A stretch of DNA of 64,000 bases from Gordonia neofelifaecis NRRL B-59395 (GTDB lineage: Bacteria > Actinomycetota > Actinomycetes > Mycobacteriales > Mycobacteriaceae). Under the pieces are notes generated by a model, which saw only the letters and a program-made list of their open reading frames with translations, was not told where the DNA came from and ran no database searches. Position numbers and translations under genes: made by a program. This document shows, one piece after another, positions 36,569 to 45,100 of this stretch. The stretch covers positions 310,001 through 374,000 of the forward strand of contig NZ_AEUD01000002.1 in the NCBI RefSeq assembly GCF_000192435.1. Direction: 5' to 3'. Positions within the stretch are counted from its first letter, which is position 1, and each line of letters opens with the position of its first letter.

Positions 36569-39165
36569 GGCTGCATCGGTTGCGGGTCGAGAACTTCCGC
36601 GGGGTCGCGGCGCGAGAGGTCGCGTTCGCGGAGTCCGGCGTCACCGTCATCGAGGGCGACAACGAGGCGGGGAAGTCGTCGATGATGGAGGCGTTCGACC
36701 TCCTGTTGACGACGCAATCCAGCAGTAAGTCGAAGAATGTTCGTGCGGTGCAGCCGTCGGGTCGGGACGTCGGCACCGAGGTCTCCGCTGAGATCTCTTG
36801 CGGGCCCTGGCGATTCGAGTACTTCAAGCGCTTCAACCGGCAGCCGGAGACAGCACTGACGATCATCGAGCCGGTGCGCGAACAACTCGCCGGACGGGAA
36901 GCCCACGAACGGGTGGAGCAGATTCTCGCCGACTCCCTCGACAAGACGCTGTTCGGGGCGCTGCGACTGCTGCAGTCCGCAGATCCGCGGCTGGGTGATC
37001 TCGCGAACAGCTCGGCCCTGTCGCAGGCACTCGATCGAGCCGCGGGGGAGGCGGAGTCCGACGGCGGCGAGTCGGCGCAGACCCAGGAGTTGGTCGCCGC
37101 GGTGACCGCTGAGTACAAGAAGTACTTCACGATCGCGCAAGGCCGGCCGACCGGCGAACTGGCCGCAGCGCGCGAGGCCGCGAGTCGGTCGGCGTCCGCA
37201 GTCGCCGAGCGCCGGGAGATCCTCGCTCGCGCGCAGGATGCGGCCGACCGGCTGCCGCGAGTCGCCGAGGCGATCCGCCAGTTGCTGGCCGATGAGCAGA
37301 CGGGCAACGTCGAAGTGCAGACGACGACGGCGGCGCTCGCCGAGGCGGAGGCCGTCCGGGAGCAGACGACAGCGGCATGCGCGGTGGCAGACAACAGGCA
37401 GCTGGTTCATCAGGTGGCGGTCGACGCTGTCCGAATGCGCGAACGGAGCCGTGCGCAACTGCAGGCGCTGCGCGAGTCCACGAAGCGGAACGAGCACGCG
37501 GTGGCCGAGGCGCGCGGTCGTGCACGCAGTGCCGCCGACCGCGCGGCCGAGATGGCCCCGCAGATCGCGGAGGCGGTGAAACGACATCACGACCTGCGCG
37601 AGGCGCTGCGCGCCGCGGAGGCTGCGGCGGTCGTGGCCTCAGATCGCGCACGATTGGCCCGGTTGGAGACGTCATTGAGCGAGATCGCCCGCCTGCAGCG
37701 GGAACTCGCGGCTGCACGGAGTGCCGCCGAACAGATCTCGGTGACCGGTGACGACGTCCGCGCCGCGTCGACGCTCGACCGGGACATCACCGCTGCCTGC
37801 GCGAGGCTCGACGCCGTGGCAGCCACGGTGGCGGTCAGCCGATCGGGCACAGGGGAGGTGCTGGTCGGCGGTGACCCGGTCGATGGCGAGGTCGAGGTGG
37901 CGGCCGCGGCGCTGACCGTCGTCGAGGTTCCGGGCGCAGCGCGGATCGAGATCCGGCCGGGCGCCGACTCCGAGGCATTGGCGGGTGAACTCGCCGCGCT
38001 CCGGGAACGGGAGACCGATCTGTTGCGCCGCTGCGAGGTCGAGCGGTTGTCGGACGTCGCTCCCGCGGCCGCACGCCGCGCCGAGGCCTTGCGTCAGGTG
38101 CAGGAACTGGAGCGGAGCCTGAGCCGGGAGCTCGGCGGGGCGGGCGCCGACGATTTGGAGCGTCAGCGCCTCGACCTCGTCGGACGGCTCCCGGAGGAGC
38201 TTCCGGATGCCGGCGAGCGTGTGGATCCGGCGGAGCTGCGCACCGACGAGCGGCGGGCGTCCGACCGGGTGACCGAGCTCGAGCGGATGCGCGACGCGCT
38301 GCTTGCGGCAGTGAACGAACAGGAGTTGCGGGCCACGACACTCGAAGAGTCCGGGGCCCGGATCGCGGCAGATCTGCGGACCCTGGATCTGGAGCTGTCG
38401 GAGGCGGCCGCTGCGGCATCGGACGAGGTGCTGGCGGGGCGAGTCGACTCGGCGGCGAGCGAGCTCGACGCCGCGCGTTCCTCGCTCGCGAAGCTCGTCC
38501 AGCGTCTCGAGCAACTCGACCTGACCGGACTTCGCGAGAAGGCGGCCCAGGCCGAAGCCGCACAGGATCGGCTTCGCGCCCGGCTGGCCGAGGAGAAGCG
38601 GCTGCAGACCGAGCTGTCCACCAAGCTCGAGGTGTGCCGCAGCGACGGGCGTCTCGACGAGCTCGCCGAATCGGTCGCGGAGGACGACGCCGCGCAGGCC
38701 CGACTGCGCCGCGTGTCGGAACGTGCGGCGGGCGCCCGTGCGCTGTACGAGACGCTCCAGCGCAAGCGGAACGAGAGTCGCGCACGGTACGTCGATCCCT
38801 TCACCCGTCGCCTCGAAGAGCTCGCGGCCCCAGTGTTCGGCGACGACGTGAGCTTCCACATCGACGACGACTTCGTCATCACGACGCGCACCCTGGACGG
38901 TGTCACGGTCGACGTCGACGCCCTCTCCGGCGGCGCGAAGGAACAGCTGGGCCTTCTCGCCCGGCTCGCCTGCGCGACGCTGGTGGACGCTGCGGACGGC
39001 GTCCCGCTGATCCTCGACGACGCGCTCGGCTATACCGACCCCACTCGACTGGCTTCGATGGCGCAGGTGCTCGGCACGTCCGGCGGCGACGCGCAGATCA
39101 TCGTGCTGACCTGCACTCCTGACCGCTATCGAGAAGTGGCCGGCGCCAAGCTGATCGCCGTCTGA
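36565..39165 (+). CDS. SbcC/Rad50-like SMC ATPase (Rv1278-like)
   Basis: An 866-residue ATPase with split ABC head. The N-terminus has RLRVENFRGV and Walker A EGDNEAGKSSMMEA (about 31-44). Two long Ala/Glu/Arg-rich coiled-coil arms (about 190-380 and 450-740) flank a short apex. The C-terminus has signature LSGGAKEQLGLLARLA (~790) and Walker B VPLILDDALGYTD (~815). The CxxC zinc hook of Rad50 is not visible in the apex, so this is an SbcC-like protein of unusual dimerisation. It probably tethers and feeds DNA ends to the SbcD-like subunit. Confidence 0.82.
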   Translation: MRLHRLRVENFRGVAAREVAFAESGVTVIEGDNEAGKSSMMEAFDLLLTTQSSSKSKNVRAVQPSGRDVGTEVSAEISCGPWRFEYFKRFNRQPETALTIIEPVREQLAGREAHERVEQILADSLDKTLFGALRLLQSADPRLGDLANSSALSQALDRAAGEAESDGGESAQTQELVAAVTAEYKKYFTIAQGRPTGELAAAREAASRSASAVAERREILARAQDAADRLPRVAEAIRQLLADEQTGNVEVQTTTAALAEAEAVREQTTAACAVADNRQLVHQVAVDAVRMRERSRAQLQALRESTKRNEHAVAEARGRARSAADRAAEMAPQIAEAVKRHHDLREALRAAEAAAVVASDRARLARLETSLSEIARLQRELAAARSAAEQISVTGDDVRAASTLDRDITAACARLDAVAATVAVSRSGTGEVLVGGDPVDGEVEVAAAALTVVEVPGAARIEIRPGADSEALAGELAALRERETDLLRRCEVERLSDVAPAAARRAEALRQVQELERSLSRELGGAGADDLERQRLDLVGRLPEELPDAGERVDPAELRTDERRASDRVTELERMRDALLAAVNEQELRATTLEESGARIAADLRTLDLELSEAAAAASDEVLAGRVDSAASELDAARSSLAKLVQRLEQLDLTGLREKAAQAEAAQDRLRARLAEEKRLQTELSTKLEVCRSDGRLDELAESVAEDDAAQARLRRVSERAAGARALYETLQRKRNESRARYVDPFTRRLEELAAPVFGDDVSFHIDDDFVITTRTLDGVTVDVDALSGGAKEQLGLLARLACATLVDAADGVPLILDDALGYTDPTRLASMAQVLGTSGGDAQIIVLTCTPDRYREVAGAKLIAV

Positions 39166-39196
39166 CCTTCGCAACACGGACGAATCACACTACGGC

Positions 39197-39652
39197 CTAG
39201 TCGTAGACGAATCGATCGGCGGTGCCCGAACTGCCGTTTCGTTCGCGTTGCCGCCGGATCAGGTAGCGGCCCGGTGCCATGCCCGTCGCGCCGTGCTCGG
39301 GATGGATGAGATACGCGCTCACCTGGGTCTCGAGGAAGCCGAGCGACAGTCGAATCAGATCGTTCACGCTGGGGTACCAGAAGCACGTGCCCGGATCTGA
39401 GACGAGTGTGTGGGGATTGCCGCCGGACTCGCTGCGAAGCAACTCGATGCCGCTGCCTGCGACATTGAGTCGGATGGATTGCGAGTACGGCCGAACCTGG
39501 GGAACGAGATCCTCGGGGATGACGATCAGATCGCCCTGCGCTTGGAGGCCGGCGATGACCGGTACGCGGACTTGGGTGTCGAGGTGGTCGAGAACGTCGA
39601 CACCGGAGCGGTCGGCGAGATCGGCGAGAGTGGGAGCATGTCCGTGATTCAT
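39197..39652 (-). CDS. Uncharacterised protein, partner of the DUF6745 gene
   Basis: A 151-residue soluble protein I do not recognise. It starts MNHGHAPTLADLADRSGVDVL at ATG 39652 behind AGGTGA. Conserved-looking segments are LNVAGSGIELLRSESGG, the aromatic CFWYPSVNDLIRLSLGFLE and an Arg-rich end. There are no cysteine pairs, membrane segment or signal. It lies 47 bp downstream of the DUF6745 gene on the same strand, so the two probably form an operon of unknown function. Confidence 0.6.
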   Translation of the reverse strand: MNHGHAPTLADLADRSGVDVLDHLDTQVRVPVIAGLQAQGDLIVIPEDLVPQVRPYSQSIRLNVAGSGIELLRSESGGNPHTLVSDPGTCFWYPSVNDLIRLSLGFLETQVSAYLIHPEHGATGMAPGRYLIRRQRERNGSSGTADRFVYD

Positions 39653-39699
39653 GGGATTCACCTGTCGGTTCGAAGGAATGGGGATGCGCGCGCCGACGA

Positions 39700-40932
39700 T
39701 CACGTGCGGCGGGCCAGCTGCGCATACGCGGGGCCTGGCAGCCCGTACGTCCACCCGGCGGCGTCCAGGGCGCTCTCGGCCCACGCGGGGACGTTGAGGC
39801 CGTAGCGGCGCCGTGTCCCGTCGCGCTCGACGGATCCGTTGACGGCGAGCAGGATTCGGCTGCGTGGACACCAATCGTCTGGCGTCGCATACAGTTCGAG
39901 GAGCGCGCCGGGGTTTCCGGGATCGGGGACCCGGTCGAGCAGTTCGAGCTCGGCCCGTGCGATGAACGTCTCCCATCCGAGTCGTTCGATCGCCGATCGC
40001 CGGACTTCGATGTTCGGCTCCGACGCGATGCGGTCGATCGTGGGCTCGCGTATCACCCATTCCGGAACGACGGTGCCGTGCAGTGCGAAAAGTGTTGTGT
40101 CGTCGGCGAATCGAATCGCGGGATCATCACGGTGATGCAGACGGCGCTCGCCGGACGAGGCTCCGGGCGCGGGTTCCAGATGCAGAGCCACGGGACGATG
40201 CGAGACCACGCACACGTCGTCGAACGCCCACCACCAGCCGCACACCCGGGCCAGTGCGATCTGCAGGTCGAGCAGCGAGTCGTCAGCATCTGCGTACCGC
40301 ACCAGCCCGAGCCGGCGCACGATGTCGAAGTACGCGATCCGATAGGCCTCGTGCTGCCCGTACCACGTGATGACGCCGGTCGGCGGTGGGCGCATTCGAC
40401 GGATCGGTGCGACGACGCCGTCGAGCAGCGTGGTCCGCATCGAGTCCCACACCGCCGATCGCAGAACGGTGAAGACGTCGGACTCGGCCGGCACCGAGTC
40501 GGCCGGGAGGAAGTACGGGTCGAACGGGTGGTAGGGCGTCTGCTTCGGGAACGGATCGTAGGACGCTCGGCGTCGGATCCGGGCTTTCATCCCCTTGTGC
40601 GATCCGGTGATGAGTTCGGCGACCAGTGCGGGCACACGCGCACGCTCGGACGACTTGAGCGGATCGGCTCCGACGAGTCCGAGGTCGGCGACGACGTCGA
40701 CGGCCGCACCGGGAGAGGGAGCCCAGACGAACTCCGGTCGACCGCGGCCGACGAGCCGATACAGGTCGGTGATCGCGGATTCGGCTGCGGCGACGTCGGC
40801 CGGAGCCGTCGACAATGCGGACTGGAGCCAGTCGCCGCGCAGTTGTTCAGAAGAGCGGAGGAGGGGTTCGATCGATCGATGCTCGATCACCCGACTCGCT
40901 GCGCGACGCCGAGCGGCGCCACGCGCGCTCAT
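39700..40932 (-). CDS. DUF6745 family protein
   Basis: A 410-residue protein whose C-terminal third matches my memory of DUF6745: LHHRDDPAIRFADDTTLFALHG, VVPEWVIREPTIDRIASEPN, EVRRSAIERLGWETFI, RYGLNVPAWAESALDAAGWTYGL. The middle is rich in aromatic residues (CGWWWAFDDVC). No catalytic motif or membrane segment is evident. DUF6745 has no known function. ATG 40932 is a best guess; TTG 41007 would add 25 residues and neither has a clear ribosome site. It is divergent from the tRNA-Arg gene. Confidence 0.6.
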   Translation of the reverse strand: MSARGAARRRAASRVIEHRSIEPLLRSSEQLRGDWLQSALSTAPADVAAAESAITDLYRLVGRGRPEFVWAPSPGAAVDVVADLGLVGADPLKSSERARVPALVAELITGSHKGMKARIRRRASYDPFPKQTPYHPFDPYFLPADSVPAESDVFTVLRSAVWDSMRTTLLDGVVAPIRRMRPPPTGVITWYGQHEAYRIAYFDIVRRLGLVRYADADDSLLDLQIALARVCGWWWAFDDVCVVSHRPVALHLEPAPGASSGERRLHHRDDPAIRFADDTTLFALHGTVVPEWVIREPTIDRIASEPNIEVRRSAIERLGWETFIARAELELLDRVPDPGNPGALLELYATPDDWCPRSRILLAVNGSVERDGTRRRYGLNVPAWAESALDAAGWTYGLPGPAYAQLARRT

Positions 40933-41104
40933 GCGATGTAGGCGGTGGCCGCCTTTCCACTGGAGATCATGGTAGGAGAGAGTGGCACGATCCGGGTGAA
41001 TGCGCAATGGCTGAATCGGGTCTGCGGAGCGGGCTGACGCTCGACACCGACCCCGGTGTTGGGCCGTCGAGAGGGAGTGCGCTAATGTTGCTCTCGCCCG
41101 ATGA

Positions 41105-41177
41105 GCCCCCCTAGCTCAGGGGATAGAGCGTCTGCCTCCGGAGCAGAAGGTCGTAGGTTCGAATCCTACGGGGGGCA
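41105..41177 (+). tRNA. tRNA-Arg (anticodon CCG)
   Basis: A 73-nt cloverleaf. The acceptor stem GCCCCCC pairs with GGGGGGC; the D arm is GCTC/GAGC, the anticodon stem TCTGC/GCAGA, the loop CTCCGGA with anticodon CCG at 41138-41140, the variable loop 5 nt and the T arm GTAGG-TTCGAAT-CCTAC. The discriminator base is A and CCA is not encoded. It reads CGG codons, which are common in this window. Confidence 0.97.
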
Positions 41178-41182
41178 CTCTT

Positions 41183-41214
41183 ATGCCGCTTGACTAGACC
41201 AGGTCAAGCGGCAT
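41183..41214 (+). terminator. tRNA-Arg terminator
   Basis: ATGCCGCTTGAC (41183-41194) pairs perfectly with 41203-41214 around an 8-nt loop, followed by TTTC. It starts 6 bp after the tRNA and also lies at the end of rarA on the other strand. Confidence 0.82.
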
Positions 41215-41216
41215 TT

Positions 41217-42524
41217 TCATGCGTTCGCACCGCCGTCGTGCCTCTCGGTCCGCAGTCGGTCCCACTCCGACATCCGCCGTCCGACGGTCGACTCGTAGCC
41301 GTTCTCGGTCGGTCGATACAGGCGATGCCTGCCGATACCTTCCGGGAAGTAGTCGGCGCCGGAGAAGCCGTCCTCGGTGTCCGGATCGTACTGGTAGCCA
41401 CTGCCGTAGCCGAGCTCGCGCATCAGCCCGGTGGGTGCGTTGAGAATGTGCGCGGGCGGCATCAGAGACCCCGTGCGTTTCGCGAGCTTCCGGGCCGCGC
41501 CGAAGCCGCGGTACACCGCGATCGACTTCGGTGCGGTGGCGAGGTACACGACGATCTGTGCGATGGCGAGTTCCCCTTCGGGAGAACCGAGCCGCTCGTA
41601 CGCGTCCCACGCGGCGAGCGCATGACGCACGGCATCGGGGTCGGCGATCCCCACGTCCTCACTCGCGAACCGCACCAGTCTGCGCGCCACGTAGAGCGGG
41701 TCCTCCCCGCCGTCCAGCATCCTGGCCAGCCAGTACAGAGCGGCGTCGGGATCTGATCCGCGCATCGACTTGTGCAGCGCTGAGATCAGGTTGTAGTGGC
41801 CTTCCTGGGACTTGTCGTACAGCGGGGCGCGTCGCTGTACGAGATCGACCAGGCCGTCCACGTCGAGCGTGCCGCTGACGTGCTGCAACTGTTCGACGAG
41901 ATTCAGCAGATAGCGACCGTCGCCGTCGGCCATGGCGATCAGTGCCTGACGGCCGTCTTCGGACAGTGGCAGCGCACGCCTCAGCAGCGACTCGGCACGC
42001 CCGATGAGCGTGGTGAGTGCGGCCTCGTCGAGTCGTTTCAGCACGAACACCTGGCAGCGCGAGAGGAGTGCGGCGTTCAGTTCGAAGCTCGGGTTCTCCG
42101 TGGTGGCGCCGACGAGGACGATGGTGCCGTCCTCGACGTACGGCAGGAACGAATCCTGCTGGGCGCGATTGAAACGGTGGACCTCGTCGACGAACAGCAA
42201 CGTGCCCTGGCCGACCTCGCGCCGCTTCTGCGCAGCCAGGAAGACCTTGCGCAAGTCGGCGACACCGGAGAAGGTCGCAGACAGCGGCTCGAAGGCCAGA
42301 TCGGTCTGTTCGGCGAGCAGCCGCGCGATAGTGGTCTTGCCGCAGCCAGGCGGCCCCCACAGGATCATCGACGCGAGACGATGCTCGGTCACCATTCGGC
42401 CGATGGCGCCGTCTGGACCCAGGACGTGCTCCTGCCCGACCACCGCTGCCAACGACTGCGGTCGTAGGCGGTCGGCGAGCGGACGGCCTGCATCGTCGGG
42501 CTCGAAGAGTGACGGCTGCGGCAC
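41217..42524 (-). CDS. rarA: Replication-associated recombination protein A (RarA/MgsA) AAA+ ATPase
   Basis: A 435-residue clamp-loader-like ATPase. Walker A is GPPGCGKT at 57-64 and Walker B LLFVDEVHRFNRAQQDSFLP near 108, with the sensor region VGATTENPSFELNAALLSRC and a C-terminal tetramerisation domain (about 290-420). It acts at stalled replication forks with SSB. GTG 42524 lies behind GGAGGAGGG. It is downstream of the FMO gene by 75 bp; a separate TACACT-like promoter in that gap is possible. Confidence 0.93.
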   Translation of the reverse strand: MPQPSLFEPDDAGRPLADRLRPQSLAAVVGQEHVLGPDGAIGRMVTEHRLASMILWGPPGCGKTTIARLLAEQTDLAFEPLSATFSGVADLRKVFLAAQKRREVGQGTLLFVDEVHRFNRAQQDSFLPYVEDGTIVLVGATTENPSFELNAALLSRCQVFVLKRLDEAALTTLIGRAESLLRRALPLSEDGRQALIAMADGDGRYLLNLVEQLQHVSGTLDVDGLVDLVQRRAPLYDKSQEGHYNLISALHKSMRGSDPDAALYWLARMLDGGEDPLYVARRLVRFASEDVGIADPDAVRHALAAWDAYERLGSPEGELAIAQIVVYLATAPKSIAVYRGFGAARKLAKRTGSLMPPAHILNAPTGLMRELGYGSGYQYDPDTEDGFSGADYFPEGIGRHRLYRPTENGYESTVGRRMSEWDRLRTERHDGGANA

Positions 42525-42599
42525 GGTGTCCCTCCTCCGGTGAGCGAACCTTCAGCGAATGCCCTCAGTGTAGGTTCGCCCACCGACAGTCCGCTGTCG

Positions 42600-43970
42600 T
42601 CAGCTCACGCTGTCGGCAGTGGTCTGCGCGTCGAGGTAGCGCTCGCGGGAGTCGTCGAGCTCATCGATCCACCGGGTGTGGTGGACGACGGCCATCGTCC
42701 CGGTCATCACCGACCGATAAGCCTGATCCCGGTAGGTGAGGATGTTCTGCTTCTTGTCGGCTTTCCACTCGAGGAAGATCCGGACCACTTCGTCGAGGTC
42801 GAACATCGGGTAGTCGGTCTGCTCGATCAGGTCGCGGATGTAGTCGGCCTGGAATCGGACCGCGGCAGCGTCGTCGGCGACCGCCTGATAGCGGTCGGAC
42901 CACTGCCTCATGTGCGACGCGCGCGCGTCTGCATCCGGCAGCTCGACACGGCCGAGGATCAGATCGCGGACGAACCAGGCCTGAGCGTCGAACATGTTGA
43001 ACGTGAACCATTGATCCTGTGCGCCCAGGTAATGCAGCTGGGGGTTCGCGTTCCACGTCACGCCGCGGTACAGGTCGTTCGGGTAGAGGTTGTTGGGCGA
43101 ACGCAGGTGCAGGCTGTCGGGCAGGAACGGATAGTGGTGCAGGTACCCGGTGCACAGGACGACGGCGTCGAACTCACCCGACGATCCGTCGACGAAGGTC
43201 GCGACGCTGCCGTCGATCCGCTCGATCTGCGGCTTCTCGTCCACTCCGTCCGGCCAGGCGAAGCCCTGCGGCCCGGACCGATAGCTCATCGTCACGTGCC
43301 GCGCGCCCATCTTGTGGGACTGGATACCGATGTCCTCCGCAGAGTACGAACCGCCCACGAGCAGCAGGCGCTGACCGGCGAAGCGTTCGGCGCCCCGGAA
43401 CTCGTGGGCGTGGATCACCTCTCCCGGGAAGCTCTCGATTCCGGTGATGTCGGGCACGTTGGGGAAGGAGAAATGCCCGGTCGAGACGATCACCTGGTCG
43501 AAGACGCGGACCTCGGTGACGTGATTTCGCAGATCGTCGACGGTGACGGTGAATTTCCGCCTCTGATCGTCGAATTCCACACGGCGGACCACATGGGCGA
43601 AACGGACGAGATCTTTCACTTCCGACTGCTGTGCGCGGCCGTTGATGTAGTCCCACAGGACTTCTCGAGGCGGATACGAAGAGATCGGCCGATTGAAGTG
43701 CTCGTCGAATGTGTACTCGGCGAATTCGAGCGCCTCTTTCGGCCCATTCGACCACAGGTTTCGATACATGCTCGAATGGACGGGCTCGCCGTATCCGTCG
43801 GTTCCGGTGCGCCAGGTGAAGTTCCATTGGCCGCCCCAGTCGTCCTGCTTCTCGAAGCAGACCACGTCGGGAATCTCGGCGCCGGAGTTCTCCGCAGACT
43901 TGAATGCGCGCAGGGCGGCCATTCCGCTCGGCCCCGCGCCGATGATCGCGACTGAATTCTCGCTATTCAA
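42600..43970 (-). CDS. tmm: Flavin-containing monooxygenase, trimethylamine monooxygenase type
   Basis: A 456-residue FMO with FAD motif GAGPSG (11-16), FMO fingerprint FPGEVIHAHEF (181-191) and NADPH motif VGGSYSAEDIG (205-215). Blocks such as WGGQWNFTWRTG, EPVHSSMYRNLWSNGPKE, MTGTMAVVHHTRWIDELDDS and WFTFNMFDAQAWF closely resemble Methylophaga/Roseobacter trimethylamine monooxygenase, which oxidises trimethylamine to its N-oxide; other soft nucleophiles (indole, sulfides) are possible. It starts at TTG 43970 with AAAGG 8 nt upstream. A ~180-nt structured leader precedes it. Confidence 0.8.
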   Translation of the reverse strand: MNSENSVAIIGAGPSGMAALRAFKSAENSGAEIPDVVCFEKQDDWGGQWNFTWRTGTDGYGEPVHSSMYRNLWSNGPKEALEFAEYTFDEHFNRPISSYPPREVLWDYINGRAQQSEVKDLVRFAHVVRRVEFDDQRRKFTVTVDDLRNHVTEVRVFDQVIVSTGHFSFPNVPDITGIESFPGEVIHAHEFRGAERFAGQRLLLVGGSYSAEDIGIQSHKMGARHVTMSYRSGPQGFAWPDGVDEKPQIERIDGSVATFVDGSSGEFDAVVLCTGYLHHYPFLPDSLHLRSPNNLYPNDLYRGVTWNANPQLHYLGAQDQWFTFNMFDAQAWFVRDLILGRVELPDADARASHMRQWSDRYQAVADDAAAVRFQADYIRDLIEQTDYPMFDLDEVVRIFLEWKADKKQNILTYRDQAYRSVMTGTMAVVHHTRWIDELDDSRERYLDAQTTADSVS

Positions 43971-44153
43971 AATGTTTACCTTTCAAACCGGAAATCACTC
44001 CGGGATGTCGCCGTAAAAGCAAAAGGCCGTCGCCCATCGGACCAGTAGTTGTCAGTCCGATCGGCGGACAACCCAAAGGTCACCATGATGAATCCGGTTG
44101 CCGATGTCAAACTCGGCGAGCAGTGATTTCCCGGCGTGATAGGGTGAACATCT
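43971..44153 (-). promoter_or_regulatory. Possible structured leader of the monooxygenase gene
   Basis: On the minus strand this region can form CCGGA-GTGATT-TCCGG (44003-43988), ending ~11 nt before the ribosome site, and ATCGGAC/GTCCGAT plus GTTGTC/GACAAC further upstream, which are partly exclusive. That layout suggests translational or antitermination control. I match it to no known riboswitch class, and it may equally contain an ordinary promoter. Confidence 0.35.
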
Positions 44154-44522
44154 TTATAGATAGGGCTGCGTGAGCATTTCCAGGAGATGTCCAGACGGGT
44201 CCTTGAAGTACACTCGACGACCGTCCTCGGTGGCGATCTCGCCGGGCCGCCGCATCTGCGGATCTGCCCAATGCTCGACCTGTCTCCGCTGGAGCGCCGC
44301 GTATCCGCGATCGAACTCCTCGTCGTTCATGAGGAACGCCATGTGTATCGGGTCGTTCACGGGCGCAGGTGCGAACTGGAGGAGTGTCGCGTCGTCGAGC
44401 ACGATGTTGGTGAACGGTCCCCAGTCGGGAGCGGGGCGGGCGCCGAGCACTTCGCGGTAGAAGTGGGCCGACGCCTGCGGGTCGTGCGCTCCGATGATGG
44501 TGTGATTGAAACTGACTGCCAT
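44154..44522 (-). CDS. VOC (glyoxalase/bleomycin-resistance fold) protein
   Basis: A 122-residue protein with one vicinal-oxygen-chelate module pair. A metal-ligand His is likely in FNHTIIGAHDPQASAHFYREVLG (residues 5-27) with Glu in SGHLLEMLTQ at the end; HMAFLMNDEEFD is the central strand. It is a member of the glyoxalase/dioxygenase superfamily with unknown substrate. ATG 44522 was chosen because the fold starts there and GGAGACGAAAG precedes it. It ends 183 bp upstream of the FMO gene. Confidence 0.75.
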   Translation of the reverse strand: MAVSFNHTIIGAHDPQASAHFYREVLGARPAPDWGPFTNIVLDDATLLQFAPAPVNDPIHMAFLMNDEEFDRGYAALQRRQVEHWADPQMRRPGEIATEDGRRVYFKDPSGHLLEMLTQPYL

Positions 44523-44591
44523 TGAAAGACTTTCGTCTCCGGCACCTCCATGTCTGACGCTGTCCGCCACCGACACGCGATGCTGCGATCG

Positions 44592-44620
44592 ACGTTAAGC
44601 GCGTGCAGGCCGGCGGTCAA
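44592..44620 (-). promoter_or_regulatory. Promoter of the VOC gene
   Basis: Minus-strand TTGACC (44620-44615), a 17-bp spacer and TAACGT (44597-44592). The first operator palindrome (44637-44653) is 17 bp upstream of its -35. Confidence 0.6.
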
Positions 44621-44636
44621 CAGGTTCGTCGGCAAC

Positions 44637-44688
44637 GTCAAGTAAAGCTTGACTAAATAACGGCCTTGTGTCAAAGTGTGCTTGACAC
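44637..44688. promoter_or_regulatory. Two palindromic operators before the small HTH gene
   Basis: GTCAAGTAAAGCTTGAC (44637-44653) and GTGTCAAAGTGTGCTTGACAC (44668-44688) share the arrangement GTCAA-N7-TTGAC. Their GTCAA starts (44637 and 44670) are 33 bp apart, three helix turns, so dimers would bind on the same face. The second ends 4 bp before the ribosome site of the HTH gene. Autoregulation, perhaps with control of the divergent VOC gene, is inferred. Confidence 0.72.
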
Positions 44689-44704
44689 TATTGGAGGTTT
44701 GGTG

Positions 44705-45064
44705 ATGACTTTGATCGACAGGGCGTGCAGCGTCGACGTGACGGAATCGTCCCGAAGAGTCCTCAACGCCGCGGCGACCGAAGCCGGCAGGTGCGCGGAT
44801 GAGCTGATCGGTACCGGACCGCTCCCCGGTACCGTCGAGTGGGATGCGGAGCAGGGGACGGAGATACCCGCGCAGCGAATGCTGGCTTGGCAGTTGGTGA
44901 GTCTGCGGGTGCAGTTCGGGGCAGGACTCGACTGCATTGAAACGGTGATCGTCCTCCGGACCATGGCAGTCAGCTGGGAGGTCATCGGCCGCGCCGTAGG
45001 CATGACTCGCCAGGCGGCCCATGAACGCTGGGGTGCTCGGGTCAAGCTGATTCTGGCCGAGTGA
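44705..45064 (+). CDS. Small HTH protein, sigma-70 region 4-like
   Basis: A 119-residue protein. Its C-terminal third has a helix-turn-helix (about 89-110, VSWEVIGRAVGMTRQAAHERWG) like sigma region 4; the N-terminal part (ADELIGTGPLPGT, MLAWQLVSLRVQF) is helical with no known fold. ATG 44705 follows GGAGG (44693-44697) at 7 nt. Two palindromes upstream suggest it regulates itself and the divergent VOC gene. It is not a full sigma factor, as no region 2 is present. The family is unfamiliar to me. Confidence 0.68.
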   Translation: MTLIDRACSVDVTESSRRVLNAAATEAGRCADELIGTGPLPGTVEWDAEQGTEIPAQRMLAWQLVSLRVQFGAGLDCIETVIVLRTMAVSWEVIGRAVGMTRQAAHERWGARVKLILAE

Positions 45065-45100
45065 TCGGCGGCGACGCAGGAGCGCCGTTACCGTTGACCC

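Noticed and set aside
41105-41177. tRNA-Arg as attachment site of an integrated element
   Set aside because: No integrase and no second copy of the tRNA 3' end in the window; the tRNA is followed by a normal terminator.
43971-44153. Known riboswitch class (glycine, SAM, guanidine, preQ1)
   Set aside because: I cannot match any conserved core by eye, so only a generic structured leader is reported.
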